Source: Streptomyces sp. R302 (GTDB lineage: Bacteria > Actinomycetota > Actinomycetes > Streptomycetales > Streptomycetaceae). From it: a stretch of DNA of 64,000 bases. Made by a program: the position numbers and the translations under genes. Of the stretch, positions 1 through 9,035 are shown in pieces. The stretch is taken from assembly GCF_012927245.1 (NCBI RefSeq), contig NZ_JABBGE010000004.1:612283-676282 (forward strand), given 5' to 3'. The notes under the pieces are model-generated. The model ran no database searches, was not told the DNA's origin, and saw only the letters and a list, made by a program, of their open reading frames with translations. Numbering within the stretch: the stretch's first letter is position 1; the number at the start of each line of letters is the position of its first letter.

Positions 1-1
1 G

Positions 2-997
2 TGGCGGGCCGTCGCGGCCGCCACCGGGCCGGCCGACCGGACCGCCGCCGAGGCCGGGGTCCGGCTCGCGTACGCCTTCGCGGGGCTGCCCGCGCCGGAG
101 CGGGTGGTGTGGGCGGACTCGCCGCTCGCCGGGGTCGAGCTGGTCGCGGGCCTCGCGGACCGGGGGCGCTCGGTGCGGGAGGAGGTGCGGACCCTGCCCT
201 GGGCGGAGGAGCGCCGCCGCCTCCACGACACGCTCGGCCCGGCCGGGTGGACGGCGCACTGGCAGGCCACCGGAGCCCGGCTCTGGGACCCGGCGCGGGC
301 GCTCGCCGAGCGGATCAGGACCGGGATCCTGGACGTGCTCGGCGACCGGGAGGAACCCGGCGCGCTCACCGAGCTCGCGGGCCGGGAGCTGCTGTACGAC
401 GCGGTGCTCGGCCAGCAGGACGCCGCCTGGCTCGCCGCCTTCGACGGGCGCGGCACCCGGCTCGCCGGACTCGCCGCGGTCGCCGAGCAGGCCGGCTGGT
501 GGTGGCCGTACGAGAAGGTCGCGGTCGTCTGCGAACGCCCCGTCGCCCTGCACCGGGACGAGGCCGGGCGGCTCGACCGGGGCGACGGACCGGCGCTCGC
601 CCACCGGGACGGCTTCGCCCTCCACGCCTGGCGCGGCATGCCCGTCACGGCCGGCTTCCTGGCGGGCCTCGCGGACCTCACCCCGGAGCGGATCCGCGAC
701 GAGGACAACGCCGAACTGCGCCGCGTGATGCTGGAGTTCTACGGCTACGAGCGCTACCTCGACGATTCCGGGGCCCGCCCCGAGGGCCGCGACGAGGCGG
801 GGGTGCTGTGGCGGATCGAGCTCGGCGACGACGAGGACGTCGTCATGGTCGAGGTGGTCAACTCGACGCCGGAGCCGGACGGCAGCCACCGCACGTACTG
901 GCTCCGCGTGCCGCCCGGCACCCGGACCGCCCGCGAGGGCGTCGCCTGGACCTTCGGCCTGGGCGCCGAGGTGTACGAACCGCTCGTCCAGACCTGA
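2..997 (+). CDS. DUF6745-like protein, 5' end outside window
   Basis: The reading frame is open from base 2 and runs to a TGA at 995-997, so the start lies upstream of the window. About 331 residues are visible. There is no signal peptide or membrane segment; the sequence is rich in Trp, Arg and Glu. The C-terminal part contains the pattern ERIRDEDNAELRRVMLEFYG followed by an acidic, Val-rich stretch and a hydrophobic end. This matches my memory of the DUF6745 family of actinobacteria, in which the motif E..N.E.RR.M.E..G is common and the biochemical role is unknown. Function cannot be assigned. Confidence 0.75.
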   Translation, partial: WRAVAAATGPADRTAAEAGVRLAYAFAGLPAPERVVWADSPLAGVELVAGLADRGRSVREEVRTLPWAEERRRLHDTLGPAGWTAHWQATGARLWDPARALAERIRTGILDVLGDREEPGALTELAGRELLYDAVLGQQDAAWLAAFDGRGTRLAGLAAVAEQAGWWWPYEKVAVVCERPVALHRDEAGRLDRGDGPALAHRDGFALHAWRGMPVTAGFLAGLADLTPERIRDEDNAELRRVMLEFYGYERYLDDSGARPEGRDEAGVLWRIELGDDEDVVMVEVVNSTPEPDGSHRTYWLRVPPGTRTAREGVAWTFGLGAEVYEPLVQT

Positions 998-1160
998 ACC
1001 GTCCCGGCGCGGGTGCGGAGTGCCGTTCGTACGGTGATCCGCTGGTACGGAGAGGTGAAGGACGGCGCGCGTCAGGAGTGGCGCCCGGGAGGCGGGGGCC
1101 CCGGGTGCTGGGATGTGCCCGCCGGAGCCACCGGCACCCCACCGTCGAAGGGACCGCCCC

Positions 1161-1973
1161 GTGCCGCACCGCCCCGCGCCGCCCACCCTCCCGAACCCTG
1201 GCGCCCGCGCCCGCGCCCGCGCCGCCCGCCTGCTCGCCGCAGGCGCGGGCAGCGCCGTCCTCGGAGCACTCCTCCTGGGCACCGCCGCGCCCGCGCTCGC
1301 CGCCGCGCCGGAGCGCCCCGCTCCGCGCGCGGCCGCCGTCCGTGCCGAGGCGCCGGCGACCGTCACCGTCACGGGCAGCGGCAGCGCCACCGCCACCCCC
1401 GACGTGGCGATCCTCTCGGTGGGCGTGGAGGTCACCAAGCCGACGGCGAAGGAGGCGATGGCGGCGCAGAACACCGCGGCGAAGGCGCTGCTCGCGGTCC
1501 TGCGCGAGCAGGGCGTCGAGGACCGGGACATCCGCACCGACAGCCTCTCCCTCAACCCCGTCTACACCCAGACGACCGGGGGCGAGTCCAAGGTGAGCGG
1601 CTACCAGGCGAGCCAGACCTTCTCCGCGAAGGTCCGGGACATCGACCGGGCCGGCCAGGTCATCGGGGCCGTCAACGGCTCCACCGGGGACGCCGGCCGG
1701 GTCAACGGAGTCGTCTTCGACGTGGCCGACCCGAAGGACCTGCGCGCCAAGGCCCGCGAGGCCGCGTACCGCGACGCGTACGAGAAGGCCTCCCAGCACG
1801 CCCGCCTGAGCGGCCACCGCCTCGGCCGCCTGGTCTCCCTCAGCGAGGGCGACTCCCTGCGCCCCGGCCAGGGCACCCTCCCGTCCCTCCCGGCCGACGA
1901 ACAGAACGTCCCCCTGGCCCCCGGCGAGATCGAGGAGCAGGTGACGGTCTCGGCGGTCTACGAACTGCTCTGA
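1161..1973 (+). CDS. Secreted SIMPL-domain (DUF541) protein
   Basis: A 270-residue protein. I prefer the GTG at 1161 to the ATG at 1113 because AAGGGA sits 7 bases upstream and translation then opens with a conventional signal peptide: an Arg-rich n-region, then a Leu/Ala/Gly hydrophobic core and an Ala-x-Ala cleavage site near residue 45. The mature part starts with the typical SIMPL beta strand VTVTGSGSATATPDVAILSV and ends with VSAVYELL. SIMPL/DUF541 proteins are exported or periplasmic and include oxidative-stress protein BP26 and YggE; molecular function is unsettled. It is a single gene, unrelated to its neighbours as far as can be seen. Confidence 0.85.
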   Translation: MPHRPAPPTLPNPGARARARAARLLAAGAGSAVLGALLLGTAAPALAAAPERPAPRAAAVRAEAPATVTVTGSGSATATPDVAILSVGVEVTKPTAKEAMAAQNTAAKALLAVLREQGVEDRDIRTDSLSLNPVYTQTTGGESKVSGYQASQTFSAKVRDIDRAGQVIGAVNGSTGDAGRVNGVVFDVADPKDLRAKAREAAYRDAYEKASQHARLSGHRLGRLVSLSEGDSLRPGQGTLPSLPADEQNVPLAPGEIEEQVTVSAVYELL

Positions 1974-2023
1974 CCCCGCGGGGCCGGGCAGGGCGCCGCT
2001 CGGCCTCCCGCCCGGCCCGTCTC

Positions 2024-2065
2024 GGGCACCGGGCACCGGGCACCGGGCACCGGGCGCCGGGCGCC
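2024..2065. repeat. Six tandem copies of a 7-bp unit
   Basis: GGGCACC is repeated four times and followed by two GGGCGCC variants in the gap between the SIMPL gene and the convergent TetR gene. It is a simple GC-rich microsatellite with no coding frame that looks real. Confidence 0.8.
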
Positions 2066-2112
2066 GGACTCCGTTCAGGGGCCGGGCACCGCTCAGGTCC
2101 TGGGCGTACTGC

Positions 2113-2718
2113 TCAGGCGCCGGGTGTCGGGAGGCCCAGTTCGCGGTCGAGGGCCGTGTCGGCCCAGCGGAGCATCGCCGCGCGGGAGAGGCCGCCGGTG
2201 TAGACGGTCGTCTGGACGGCGAGGCCGTCCAGGTAGGCGGTGAGGCGCCAGGCGGCGCCCGCCGGGTCCGGGCAGGGGAACTCGCCGGCGGCGACCCCCT
2301 CCTCGATCACGGAGGTCAGGGCCCGCCTCCACTCCTGGTCGAGCGAGGCGGCGACCCGGCGCAGCTCGGGGTTGCGCGGTCCGGCCGCCCACGCCTCGAT
2401 CCACAGCCGCCATCCATCGGCCTGCCCCTGCGGGGCGTACCAGCGGATGGCGGCGCGCAGCCGCCGCACCGCCGCCGAGCGGCGCCCGAAGATCCGCCGC
2501 AGCTCGGCGAGCTCGCTCTCGGCGGCGTGCGCGAAGGCCGCCGCGACCAGCTGTTCCTTGGTGGAGAAGTGGTAGAGCACCAGCGCGTTGCTGACGCCGA
2601 GGGCAGCGGCCACATCGGCGATCCGGACGGCGGTGGCGCCCCGGGCCTCGATCTGTTCGACGGCGGCCCGCAGCAGTTCCTCGCGCCGCTCGGCCACGCT
2701 CAACCGCACTCTCTCCAC
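2113..2718 (-). CDS. TetR/AcrR-family transcriptional regulator
   Basis: A 201-residue regulator. The N-terminal helix-turn-helix reads TAVRIADVAAALGVSNALVLYHF, in the usual place near residues 25-50, followed by an all-helical ligand domain with conserved Trp residues (WRLWIEAW), as in the BetI-like TetR_C_6 group. I choose the GTG at 2718 (protein starting VERVRLSV) over the GTG at 2739. The shorter start has AGG at a suitable distance, and the longer one would place the codons inside a perfect palindrome. It is transcribed away from the metallo-hydrolase at 2848, so it probably represses itself and that gene. The inducer is unknown. Confidence 0.85.
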   Translation of the reverse strand: MERVRLSVAERREELLRAAVEQIEARGATAVRIADVAAALGVSNALVLYHFSTKEQLVAAAFAHAAESELAELRRIFGRRSAAVRRLRAAIRWYAPQGQADGWRLWIEAWAAGPRNPELRRVAASLDQEWRRALTSVIEEGVAAGEFPCPDPAGAAWRLTAYLDGLAVQTTVYTGGLSRAAMLRWADTALDRELGLPTPGA

Positions 2719-2738
2719 GCCGAGCAGCCTACACAGCA

Positions 2739-2753
2739 CATGACAGAGTCATG
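2739..2753. promoter_or_regulatory. Probable TetR operator palindrome
   Basis: CATGAC-AGA-GTCATG is a perfect 6-bp inverted repeat with a 3-bp centre. It lies in the divergent gap between the TetR gene and the MBL hydrolase gene. Size, symmetry and position fit a TetR-family operator; binding is inferred. Confidence 0.5.
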
Positions 2754-2847
2754 ATCGTCGCCGCCGCCCGTTCCGCCACCCGGTCACCCGCCCGTCCGCC
2801 TCTCCGTCCGCCCATAATGGAACGACCCCCAGAGTTCAGGAGGACTT

Positions 2848-4047
2848 GTGACCGGTACCGGCTCCGACCGTTCGCTGCGGGCCCGGCTGCGCGCCCTGCG
2901 GCCCGAATCCTTCGGCGCCGAGCCCACGGGGGAGCGGCTGGCCCGCATCCGCCGCTCGCCGCACTTCGCCGACGGTGTCTTCCAGAACCCCGAGGAGGCC
3001 CGCCGGGGACCCTCCGGCTCCACCGCCGACCTGATGAAGGTCTACTTCGAGCGGGAGTCGCGGGCCCGCCGGGCCCCGGCCGGGGTGATCCCCGTGCACC
3101 CGACGGCCGTGGCCGACCTGGCGCGCCCCGCCGCGAGCGGCCTGCGGATCACCTGGCTGGGCCACTCCAGCGTGCTCGCCGAGATCGACGGCGTACGGAT
3201 CCTCTTCGACCCGGTCTGGGGAGAGCGCTGCTCCCCCTTCTCCTTCGTCGGCCCCAAGCGGCTCCACCCGGCGCCCGCGCCGCTCGCCGCGCTCGGACCG
3301 GTCGACGTGGTGGTGATCTCCCACGACCACTACGACCACCTCGACCTGCCGACGATCAAGGCGCTGGCCTCCACCGACACCCTCTTCGCCGTCCCGCTCG
3401 GCGTCGGCGCCCACCTGGAGCACTGGGGCGTCCCGGCCTCCCGGCTGCGCGAGCTGGACTGGCACGAGTCCACCGAGATCGGCGACCTCACCCTCACCGC
3501 CACCCCCGCCCGCCACTTCTGCGGCCGCGCCATCCGCAACCAGCAGCACACCCTCTGGGCCTCCTGGTCCGTCCGCGGCCCCCGCCACCGGATCTTCCAC
3601 AGCGGCGACACCGGCTACTTCCAGGGCTTCCGGGAGATCGGCGCCGCCCACGGCCCCTTCGACGTCACCATGATCCAGATCGGCGCCTACTCCGAGTTCT
3701 GGCCCGACATCCACATGACCCCCGCCGAGGGCGTCCGGGCCCACCTGGACCTCCAGGGCGGCACGCCCGGCGGCCTCCTGCTCCCCATCCACTGGGGCAC
3801 CTTCAACCTGGCCCCCCACCCGTGGGCGGAACCGGGGGAGTGGACCCGCGACGCGGCGGAGGAAGCCGGGCAGGCGGTGGCGCTTCCCCGCCCCGGCGAG
3901 CCGTTCGAACCCGCGGGGAAGGTGCCCGCGGACGCCTGGTGGCGCGGCGTGTCCCAGCCCATCGCCCGCCCCTGGCGCCGCCCCCGACCCGCCGAGGTCG
4001 TCGCGGAGCCGCGCAGCGAAGATCTCGATCTCGCGGGCGGGCGGTGA
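2848..4047 (+). CDS. MBL-fold metal-dependent hydrolase (UlaG / NAPE-PLD-like)
   Basis: A 399-residue cytosolic protein starting at GTG with AGGAGG 5 bases upstream. Residues about 107-170 carry the beta-lactamase-fold metal site: WLGHSSVLAEIDG, FDPVW, then HDHYDH at about residues 159-164. Later metal ligands are visible as ATPARHF, HSGDTGY and PIHWGTF. This arrangement, with a long N-terminal extension, is typical of the N-acylphosphatidylethanolamine phospholipase D / ascorbate-6-phosphate lactonase group, so a phosphodiester or lactone substrate is plausible but not determined. It is divergent from the TetR regulator and ends at a strong terminator. Confidence 0.85.
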   Translation: MTGTGSDRSLRARLRALRPESFGAEPTGERLARIRRSPHFADGVFQNPEEARRGPSGSTADLMKVYFERESRARRAPAGVIPVHPTAVADLARPAASGLRITWLGHSSVLAEIDGVRILFDPVWGERCSPFSFVGPKRLHPAPAPLAALGPVDVVVISHDHYDHLDLPTIKALASTDTLFAVPLGVGAHLEHWGVPASRLRELDWHESTEIGDLTLTATPARHFCGRAIRNQQHTLWASWSVRGPRHRIFHSGDTGYFQGFREIGAAHGPFDVTMIQIGAYSEFWPDIHMTPAEGVRAHLDLQGGTPGGLLLPIHWGTFNLAPHPWAEPGEWTRDAAEEAGQAVALPRPGEPFEPAGKVPADAWWRGVSQPIARPWRRPRPAEVVAEPRSEDLDLAGGR

Positions 4048-4092
4048 CGTCGGCACGGGGCATTTCCCGGAGGCGGGCCACCACGGGAACGT

Positions 4093-4128
4093 GAAAGGCG
4101 GCAGGGAGACAACTCCCTGCCGCCTTTC
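4093..4128. terminator. Bidirectional hairpin terminator
   Basis: GAAAGGCGGCAGGGA pairs perfectly with TCCCTGCCGCCTTTC across a 6-base loop and is followed by a T-rich tail. It lies between two convergent genes (ends at 4047 and 4144) and can serve both. Confidence 0.85.
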
Positions 4129-4143
4129 CTTGCTGCTTTTCCG

Positions 4144-4374
4144 TTACTTCCTGGCCGACAGTTCCTTGACGCAGTAGACGAGGAACTTCAGGGACAGGAG
4201 ACCGAGGGCCAGTGCTCCCAGGGTCAGCAGAGCACCGGAGAGGCTGGTGAAGGCCACGTTCACGAGAGAACTCGCCACTCCGGCGAAGCCGATTCCGCAG
4301 CCCATGACCGCGAGCACGACGTCACGGTGAGTGACCCGCCATTTTCCTACGAACGACGTTCTGCGCTTTCCCAT
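4144..4374 (-). CDS. Two-TM small membrane protein, candidate RHS immunity protein
   Basis: A 76-residue protein beginning MGKRRTSFVGKW, starting 13 bases after the stop of the RHS gene on the same strand. It contains two hydrophobic segments (about residues 19-36 and 45-66) and a basic N-terminus, and ends KELSARK. I recognise no family. The tight spacing behind a polymorphic RHS C-terminus is where an immunity gene is normally found, and a membrane immunity protein would fit a membrane-acting toxin. This role is inference from position only. The start is set by the ATG at 4374; longer versions of the frame run into the RHS gene. Confidence 0.6.
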   Translation of the reverse strand: MGKRRTSFVGKWRVTHRDVVLAVMGCGIGFAGVASSLVNVAFTSLSGALLTLGALALGLLSLKFLVYCVKELSARK

Positions 4375-4387
4375 GTCCGTTACCTCG

Positions 4388-6250
4388 TCACCACTTGACC
4401 CGGCCCGTAGGCCCGGGCGCCACGACATCCCGCGGCACGTTGCTGCCCTGTCCCGGCGGAGTGATCCAGAAATCGACGCCGGTCGCGACGAGGGCGACGG
4501 GCCAGCCGAAAACCTTCGACCCGACCCTACCAAGACCACCGTAGAGCGTGGGCTTGCGATGCTTGCCCCCGCCGCCGTTGGCCAGGGCGTCGCTCGCCTT
4601 GCCGCCCGCGTAGGAGGGGGTGCCTCCCACGAAGTAGTTCCAGGCGTCGGAGCCGTACTTCTTCGCCTTGTCCGTGTCGCCGCTGAAGAGCGACCCGGCC
4701 GCGTGGACACCGCTTTCGAAGGAATTCATCCACGAGCGGTAGCTCAGGAACTCGGCGACTTCCTTCACGCCCGGCGGCTCACCCATGCCCGGCTGGTTGC
4801 TCACGAGGCTGGCCTTCGTCACACCGCCCGACACACCGCTCGATTTCTTCGAGCTTCCGGACGACACCGCTCTCGAGACTCGGCTGACCGCTCTCTTCAC
4901 GTACCGCGACACCCGGGAAACGGCTTTCTTGACGCTCCGGATGGTTCTCTTGACGACCTTCCTGACGCTCCGGGCCACCTTGCGGACCACCCGCTTGACC
5001 GCCTTGGTGACCTTGCGGACGACCTTCTTGATGGTCTTGACGACCTTCTTGACGACCTTTTTGACGACCTTCTTGACCTTCTTGACGACCCTCTTGACCG
5101 CCTTCTTGACGGCCTTCTTCAGCTTTCCGAAGAAGAGGCCGTCGGGGTCCGAGAACGTGACCGGGTTGTTGTTGGCGTACGCATACGGGTTCATCCGCTG
5201 CGACTCGCCCGGATCGGTCATCGGGTCGACGCTCAGGAAACGGCCCAGCTTCGGGTCGTACGCGCGGGCGCCCAGCTGGGTCAGGCCCGTGCCGTCCTTC
5301 GTACCGTCGACGAAGCCCCGGCCCACCGGCCACAGAGCGGCGGCCACGGAGGCGGCCCCGGCCACGCCGGCCGCGGCGGCGACCGCACCGCGCTCCTCGC
5401 CGAAGGGCGCGAAGGAACGGCTCGTCACCTCCTGGGTCGTGGCGTCGATCGCCGTCGTCGCCGTCCCGTGGTGGTCGTCGAAGAGGAACTGCAGGGCGCC
5501 GCCGGTCCGGGCCGCGACGGTCTCCCCGTCGAGCTCGTAGTAGCGGGTCCCGGTCCTGGTGGTGCCGTCCGGCTTGAGCAGGAGCTCGTTGCCGCCCGGC
5601 AGGTAGAGGGTGGTGCCCTCGCCGTCCTTCCTGAGCAGACGGTTGCCGTCCGCGTCGTAGGTGTAGTCGGTGGTGGCCCGGCCCGCCTCCTCGACCCTGG
5701 CGAGCTGGTTCTCGGCGTTCCAGGTCAGGGTCTGGTCCCGGCCGTCCGTCTTGCGGGTGACCGTGTTGCCGGCGGCGTCATAGGTGAAGGAGTCCGTGAC
5801 CGTCCCGGCACCGCCGCCCTGGGCGGCGGTCACCGAGGTGAGCGCCGACGGCCCGGCACCGCCCGCACCGGGGTAGGCGTAGTCGCGGACCACGTCCTTC
5901 GCGGTGTCGCCGGTCAGGTCGTGGCGGGTCTCCTTCGTACGGTGCCCAGGGCGTCGTAGCCGTACGACAACCAGTAGGGCTGGGGCCCGCCGACCGTGGA
6001 CGGCCCCGCCGGGGCCGCGCAGTCGTCGGTCGACGTCCACGCCTGCGTGAGCCGCTGGAGCGCGTCGGTCACGAAGCACTGGGCGTCCTTCTGCCGGTCC
6101 TGGTCCTGGCCCGTCTCCGTGAGGATCCGGGTGATGTTGCCCGCCGGGTCGAAGGTGTACCGCTGGTCCTCGACCCGCTGCGGGGCCATGGTCCGGTCCG
6201 TCGTCACCCGCAGCAGCTCGCCGGTGTGCTCGTCGTACGACCACGAGCGT
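4388..6250 (-). pseudogene. RHS/YD-repeat protein, 5'-truncated and frameshifted
   Basis: RHS repeats are clear: YTFDPAGNITRI, FTYDAAGNTVTRKTDG, YTYDADGNRLLRK. They are followed by the core-terminal motifs GARAYDPKLGRFLSVDP and NPYAYANNNPVTFSDPDGL. After that boundary comes a variable tip with a Lys/Arg/Val-rich stretch and about 140 unrelated residues ending GPTGRVKW. The coding starts abruptly near 6250 with no start or export region. A single missing base near 5940 shifts the frame between GYDALG and RTKETRHDL. Full RHS proteins exceed 1,400 residues, so this is a 3' fragment of about 620 codons. The part after 5935 is still open and could be an orphan tip. Confidence 0.75.
4855..5130 (-). 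repeat. Lys/Val-rich amphipathic repeat inside the RHS tip
   Basis: About 90 codons encode tetrads and triads of the form [KR][KR]xV, for example KKVVKKVVKKVV, alternating 4-3 so that Val falls on one face of a helix. In DNA this appears as recurring CTTGACGAC blocks. It starts directly after the SDPDGL core boundary. The net charge is extremely positive; a membrane- or nucleic-acid-binding helix is an inference. Confidence 0.75.
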
Positions 6251-6251
6251 C

Positions 6252-6395
6252 GACCTCGGTGCCGGACGTCCTGGGCGACGGCAAGCCCTCGGTGTGGACG
6301 ACCGACTCCGCGGGCAACCTGCTGTCTACGCGGACATCAAGGGCACGGGCACCACCGCCGGAGCGTCCCTCACGGGCTTCCGCTCCCTGACGTGA
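6252..6395 (+). pseudogene. 3' remnant of an FG-GAP/VCBS-repeat protein
   Basis: On the plus strand the sequence reads VPDVLGDGKPSVWTTDSAGNLL, then after a 1-base shift near 6326 YADIKGTGTTAGASLTG and a stop at 6393-6395. The pattern D..GDGKP..W.TDS.GNL..Y is that of C-terminal VCBS/FG-GAP repeats in secreted streptomycete proteins. Only about 47 codons remain, and they abut the broken 5' end of the RHS gene in opposite orientation, which marks a rearrangement junction at about 6250. Confidence 0.6.
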
Positions 6396-6438
6396 CGTGA
6401 CGTGACCTGACCTGGACCCACCCACCCGCCCGACAGCG

Positions 6439-6475
6439 CACGAAGGGGCGCCGGCCACCACGGCCGGCGCCCCTT
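6439..6475. terminator. Hairpin terminator
   Basis: CGAAGGGGCGCCGGCC pairs with GGCCGGCGCCCCTTCG around a 5-base loop. It lies downstream of the VCBS remnant and was probably the terminator of that lost gene. Confidence 0.75.
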
Positions 6476-6563
6476 CGCGTCACCCCGCCAGAACGGCACC
6501 GGCGGGCGTGTCGGTGGGTAGGTATCCGGCAGGGGAACAACACACCGCGAGGCAGGGGGAACC

Positions 6564-6746
6564 ATGGGCTATGCGGTGATCGGCATCGCCGTCGTCGTGC
6601 TGCTCTGCGCGTTCGTCGGCACCGTTGTCAACTCGTCGTCCGCGCCCGCCTCTCCGGAGCAGGACAAGGACGGCGGAGCGGCCGGCTGCGGAACCGCGTG
6701 CGGCGGAGGGTGCGGAGGGTGCGGGGGGTGCGGGTGCGGCGGGTGA
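6564..6746 (+). CDS. Membrane-anchored Cys/Gly-rich mini-protein
   Basis: A 60-residue protein with a good ribosome site (AGGGGGA). Residues 3-22 form one hydrophobic segment. Residues 25-40 are polar (SSAPASPEQDKDGG). The last 20 residues are almost only Gly and Cys, with Cys at 42, 46, 50, 53, 56 and 58. Streptomycetes have membrane proteins ending in similar Gly-Cys tails (for example the TIGR04222 group), but this is far shorter. The Cys array could bind metal or be a modified peptide; no neighbouring enzyme supports either. Confidence 0.6.
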   Translation: MGYAVIGIAVVVLLCAFVGTVVNSSSAPASPEQDKDGGAAGCGTACGGGCGGCGGCGCGG

Positions 6747-8198
<1,452 letters not shown>

Positions 8199-8215
8199 TC
8201 CACCGGGGCCACCGT

Positions 8216-8611
8216 TCAACCGGCCGGAAGGCTGCGGGGGCCCGCGCAGTGGGCGCCCGTCTCCTCCACCCGGCGGCGCAGCTCCCGGTCGGCCGTGATG
8301 ACCAGACACGGCCGGCCGTGGGCCAGGCGGGCCAGCTCGGCGATCAGGTCGTCGCCGCTGCCGGGCGCCTCCTCCACCCGCACCCCCGGCACCGAGCCGA
8401 CGCCCCGGGCCCGGCCCTCGACCACGAGCACGATCTCGTACGGCCCCGGGAACGGCCCGTCGGAGGGCCCGCCGTGCGCGGCCAGCCGGTCCCGCAGGCG
8501 CTCCGCGGCGCCCCGCCGGTCCCGCCACCAGCCGTCCGGGACGGAGCCCACGACGTTGGCCCCGTCCACGACGAGCAGCGGACGGCGGGAGGGCTCGGCT
8601 TCGGCGTTCAT
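8216..8611 (-). CDS. NYN (YacP-like PIN-fold) domain protein
   Basis: A 131-residue protein beginning MNAEAEPSRRPLLVVDGANVVGS. The VVDGANVV strand with its Asp is the hallmark of NYN/YacP nucleases, and later acidic positions (SGDDLIAELA and VITADRELRRR) complete the expected metal site. Homologues are small predicted RNases of the PIN superfamily. It is convergent with the serine hydrolase (17-base gap). I chose the internal ATG because the upstream extension to 8665 is not hydrophobic or conserved-looking. Confidence 0.75.
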   Translation of the reverse strand: MNAEAEPSRRPLLVVDGANVVGSVPDGWWRDRRGAAERLRDRLAAHGGPSDGPFPGPYEIVLVVEGRARGVGSVPGVRVEEAPGSGDDLIAELARLAHGRPCLVITADRELRRRVEETGAHCAGPRSLPAG

Positions 8612-9035
8612 GGGACCAGGATGACAGCCCTCCCGTACCCCCGCCCGGATCCCACCCCAGAGCATTCACGCTCCGTGACGGGCGCGGTCGGGGAGGGGCC
8701 GTCCGGAGGCCTCCCGGGGATTCCGCTCGTCGTCGCGACGGGTGCGTTTCCGCAGAGAGGGGAGGTCAATTGGCCTCTCCGCCCACTTTCGTACGGTTCC
8801 GGTCTTCGACAACTCCCGTGTCGAACCGACGACTTTCAGCCAATCGATCTCGGCCGCGTACCGACGGGTCGGTAGCAGATTTCCCAGGTCTACGGGCAAG
8901 TTTGCCAACTGCGCACCGCACGTGAACGGTTGGCGACTACAGTGTGTGGTCGGTGATCATCGGTAGGCTCATCGCACCTGCCGTCCCCCCATCCCCTCAG
9001 TACGCCGATCTCCCGGGCACGTACCAAGGACATCC
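8612..9035. other. Non-coding gap upstream of the conservon
   Basis: 424 bases without a convincing gene. The 60 bases before cvnA contain a drop in GC (TTTGCCAACTGC, TTGGCGACTACAGTG, ATCATCGGTAGGCTCATCG), which is where a promoter is expected, with TAGGCT as a possible -10. A TTG-initiated antisense frame here is not supported. Confidence 0.4.

Noticed and set aside
1..1596. 531-codon open frame over the first two genes
   Set aside because: Arg/Gly/Pro-rich shadow frame of high-GC DNA; the frames ending at 997 and 1973 have the protein-like composition and recognisable domains.
4860..5120. Regularly spaced CTTGACGAC blocks resembling a repeat array or CRISPR
   Set aside because: They are codons of the Lys/Val repeat in the RHS tip; spacing is irregular (9-12 bases) and there are no spacers.
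8666..8908. 80-codon TTG-initiated frame upstream of the conservon
   Set aside because: No ribosome site, no domain, and it lies in the expected promoter region.
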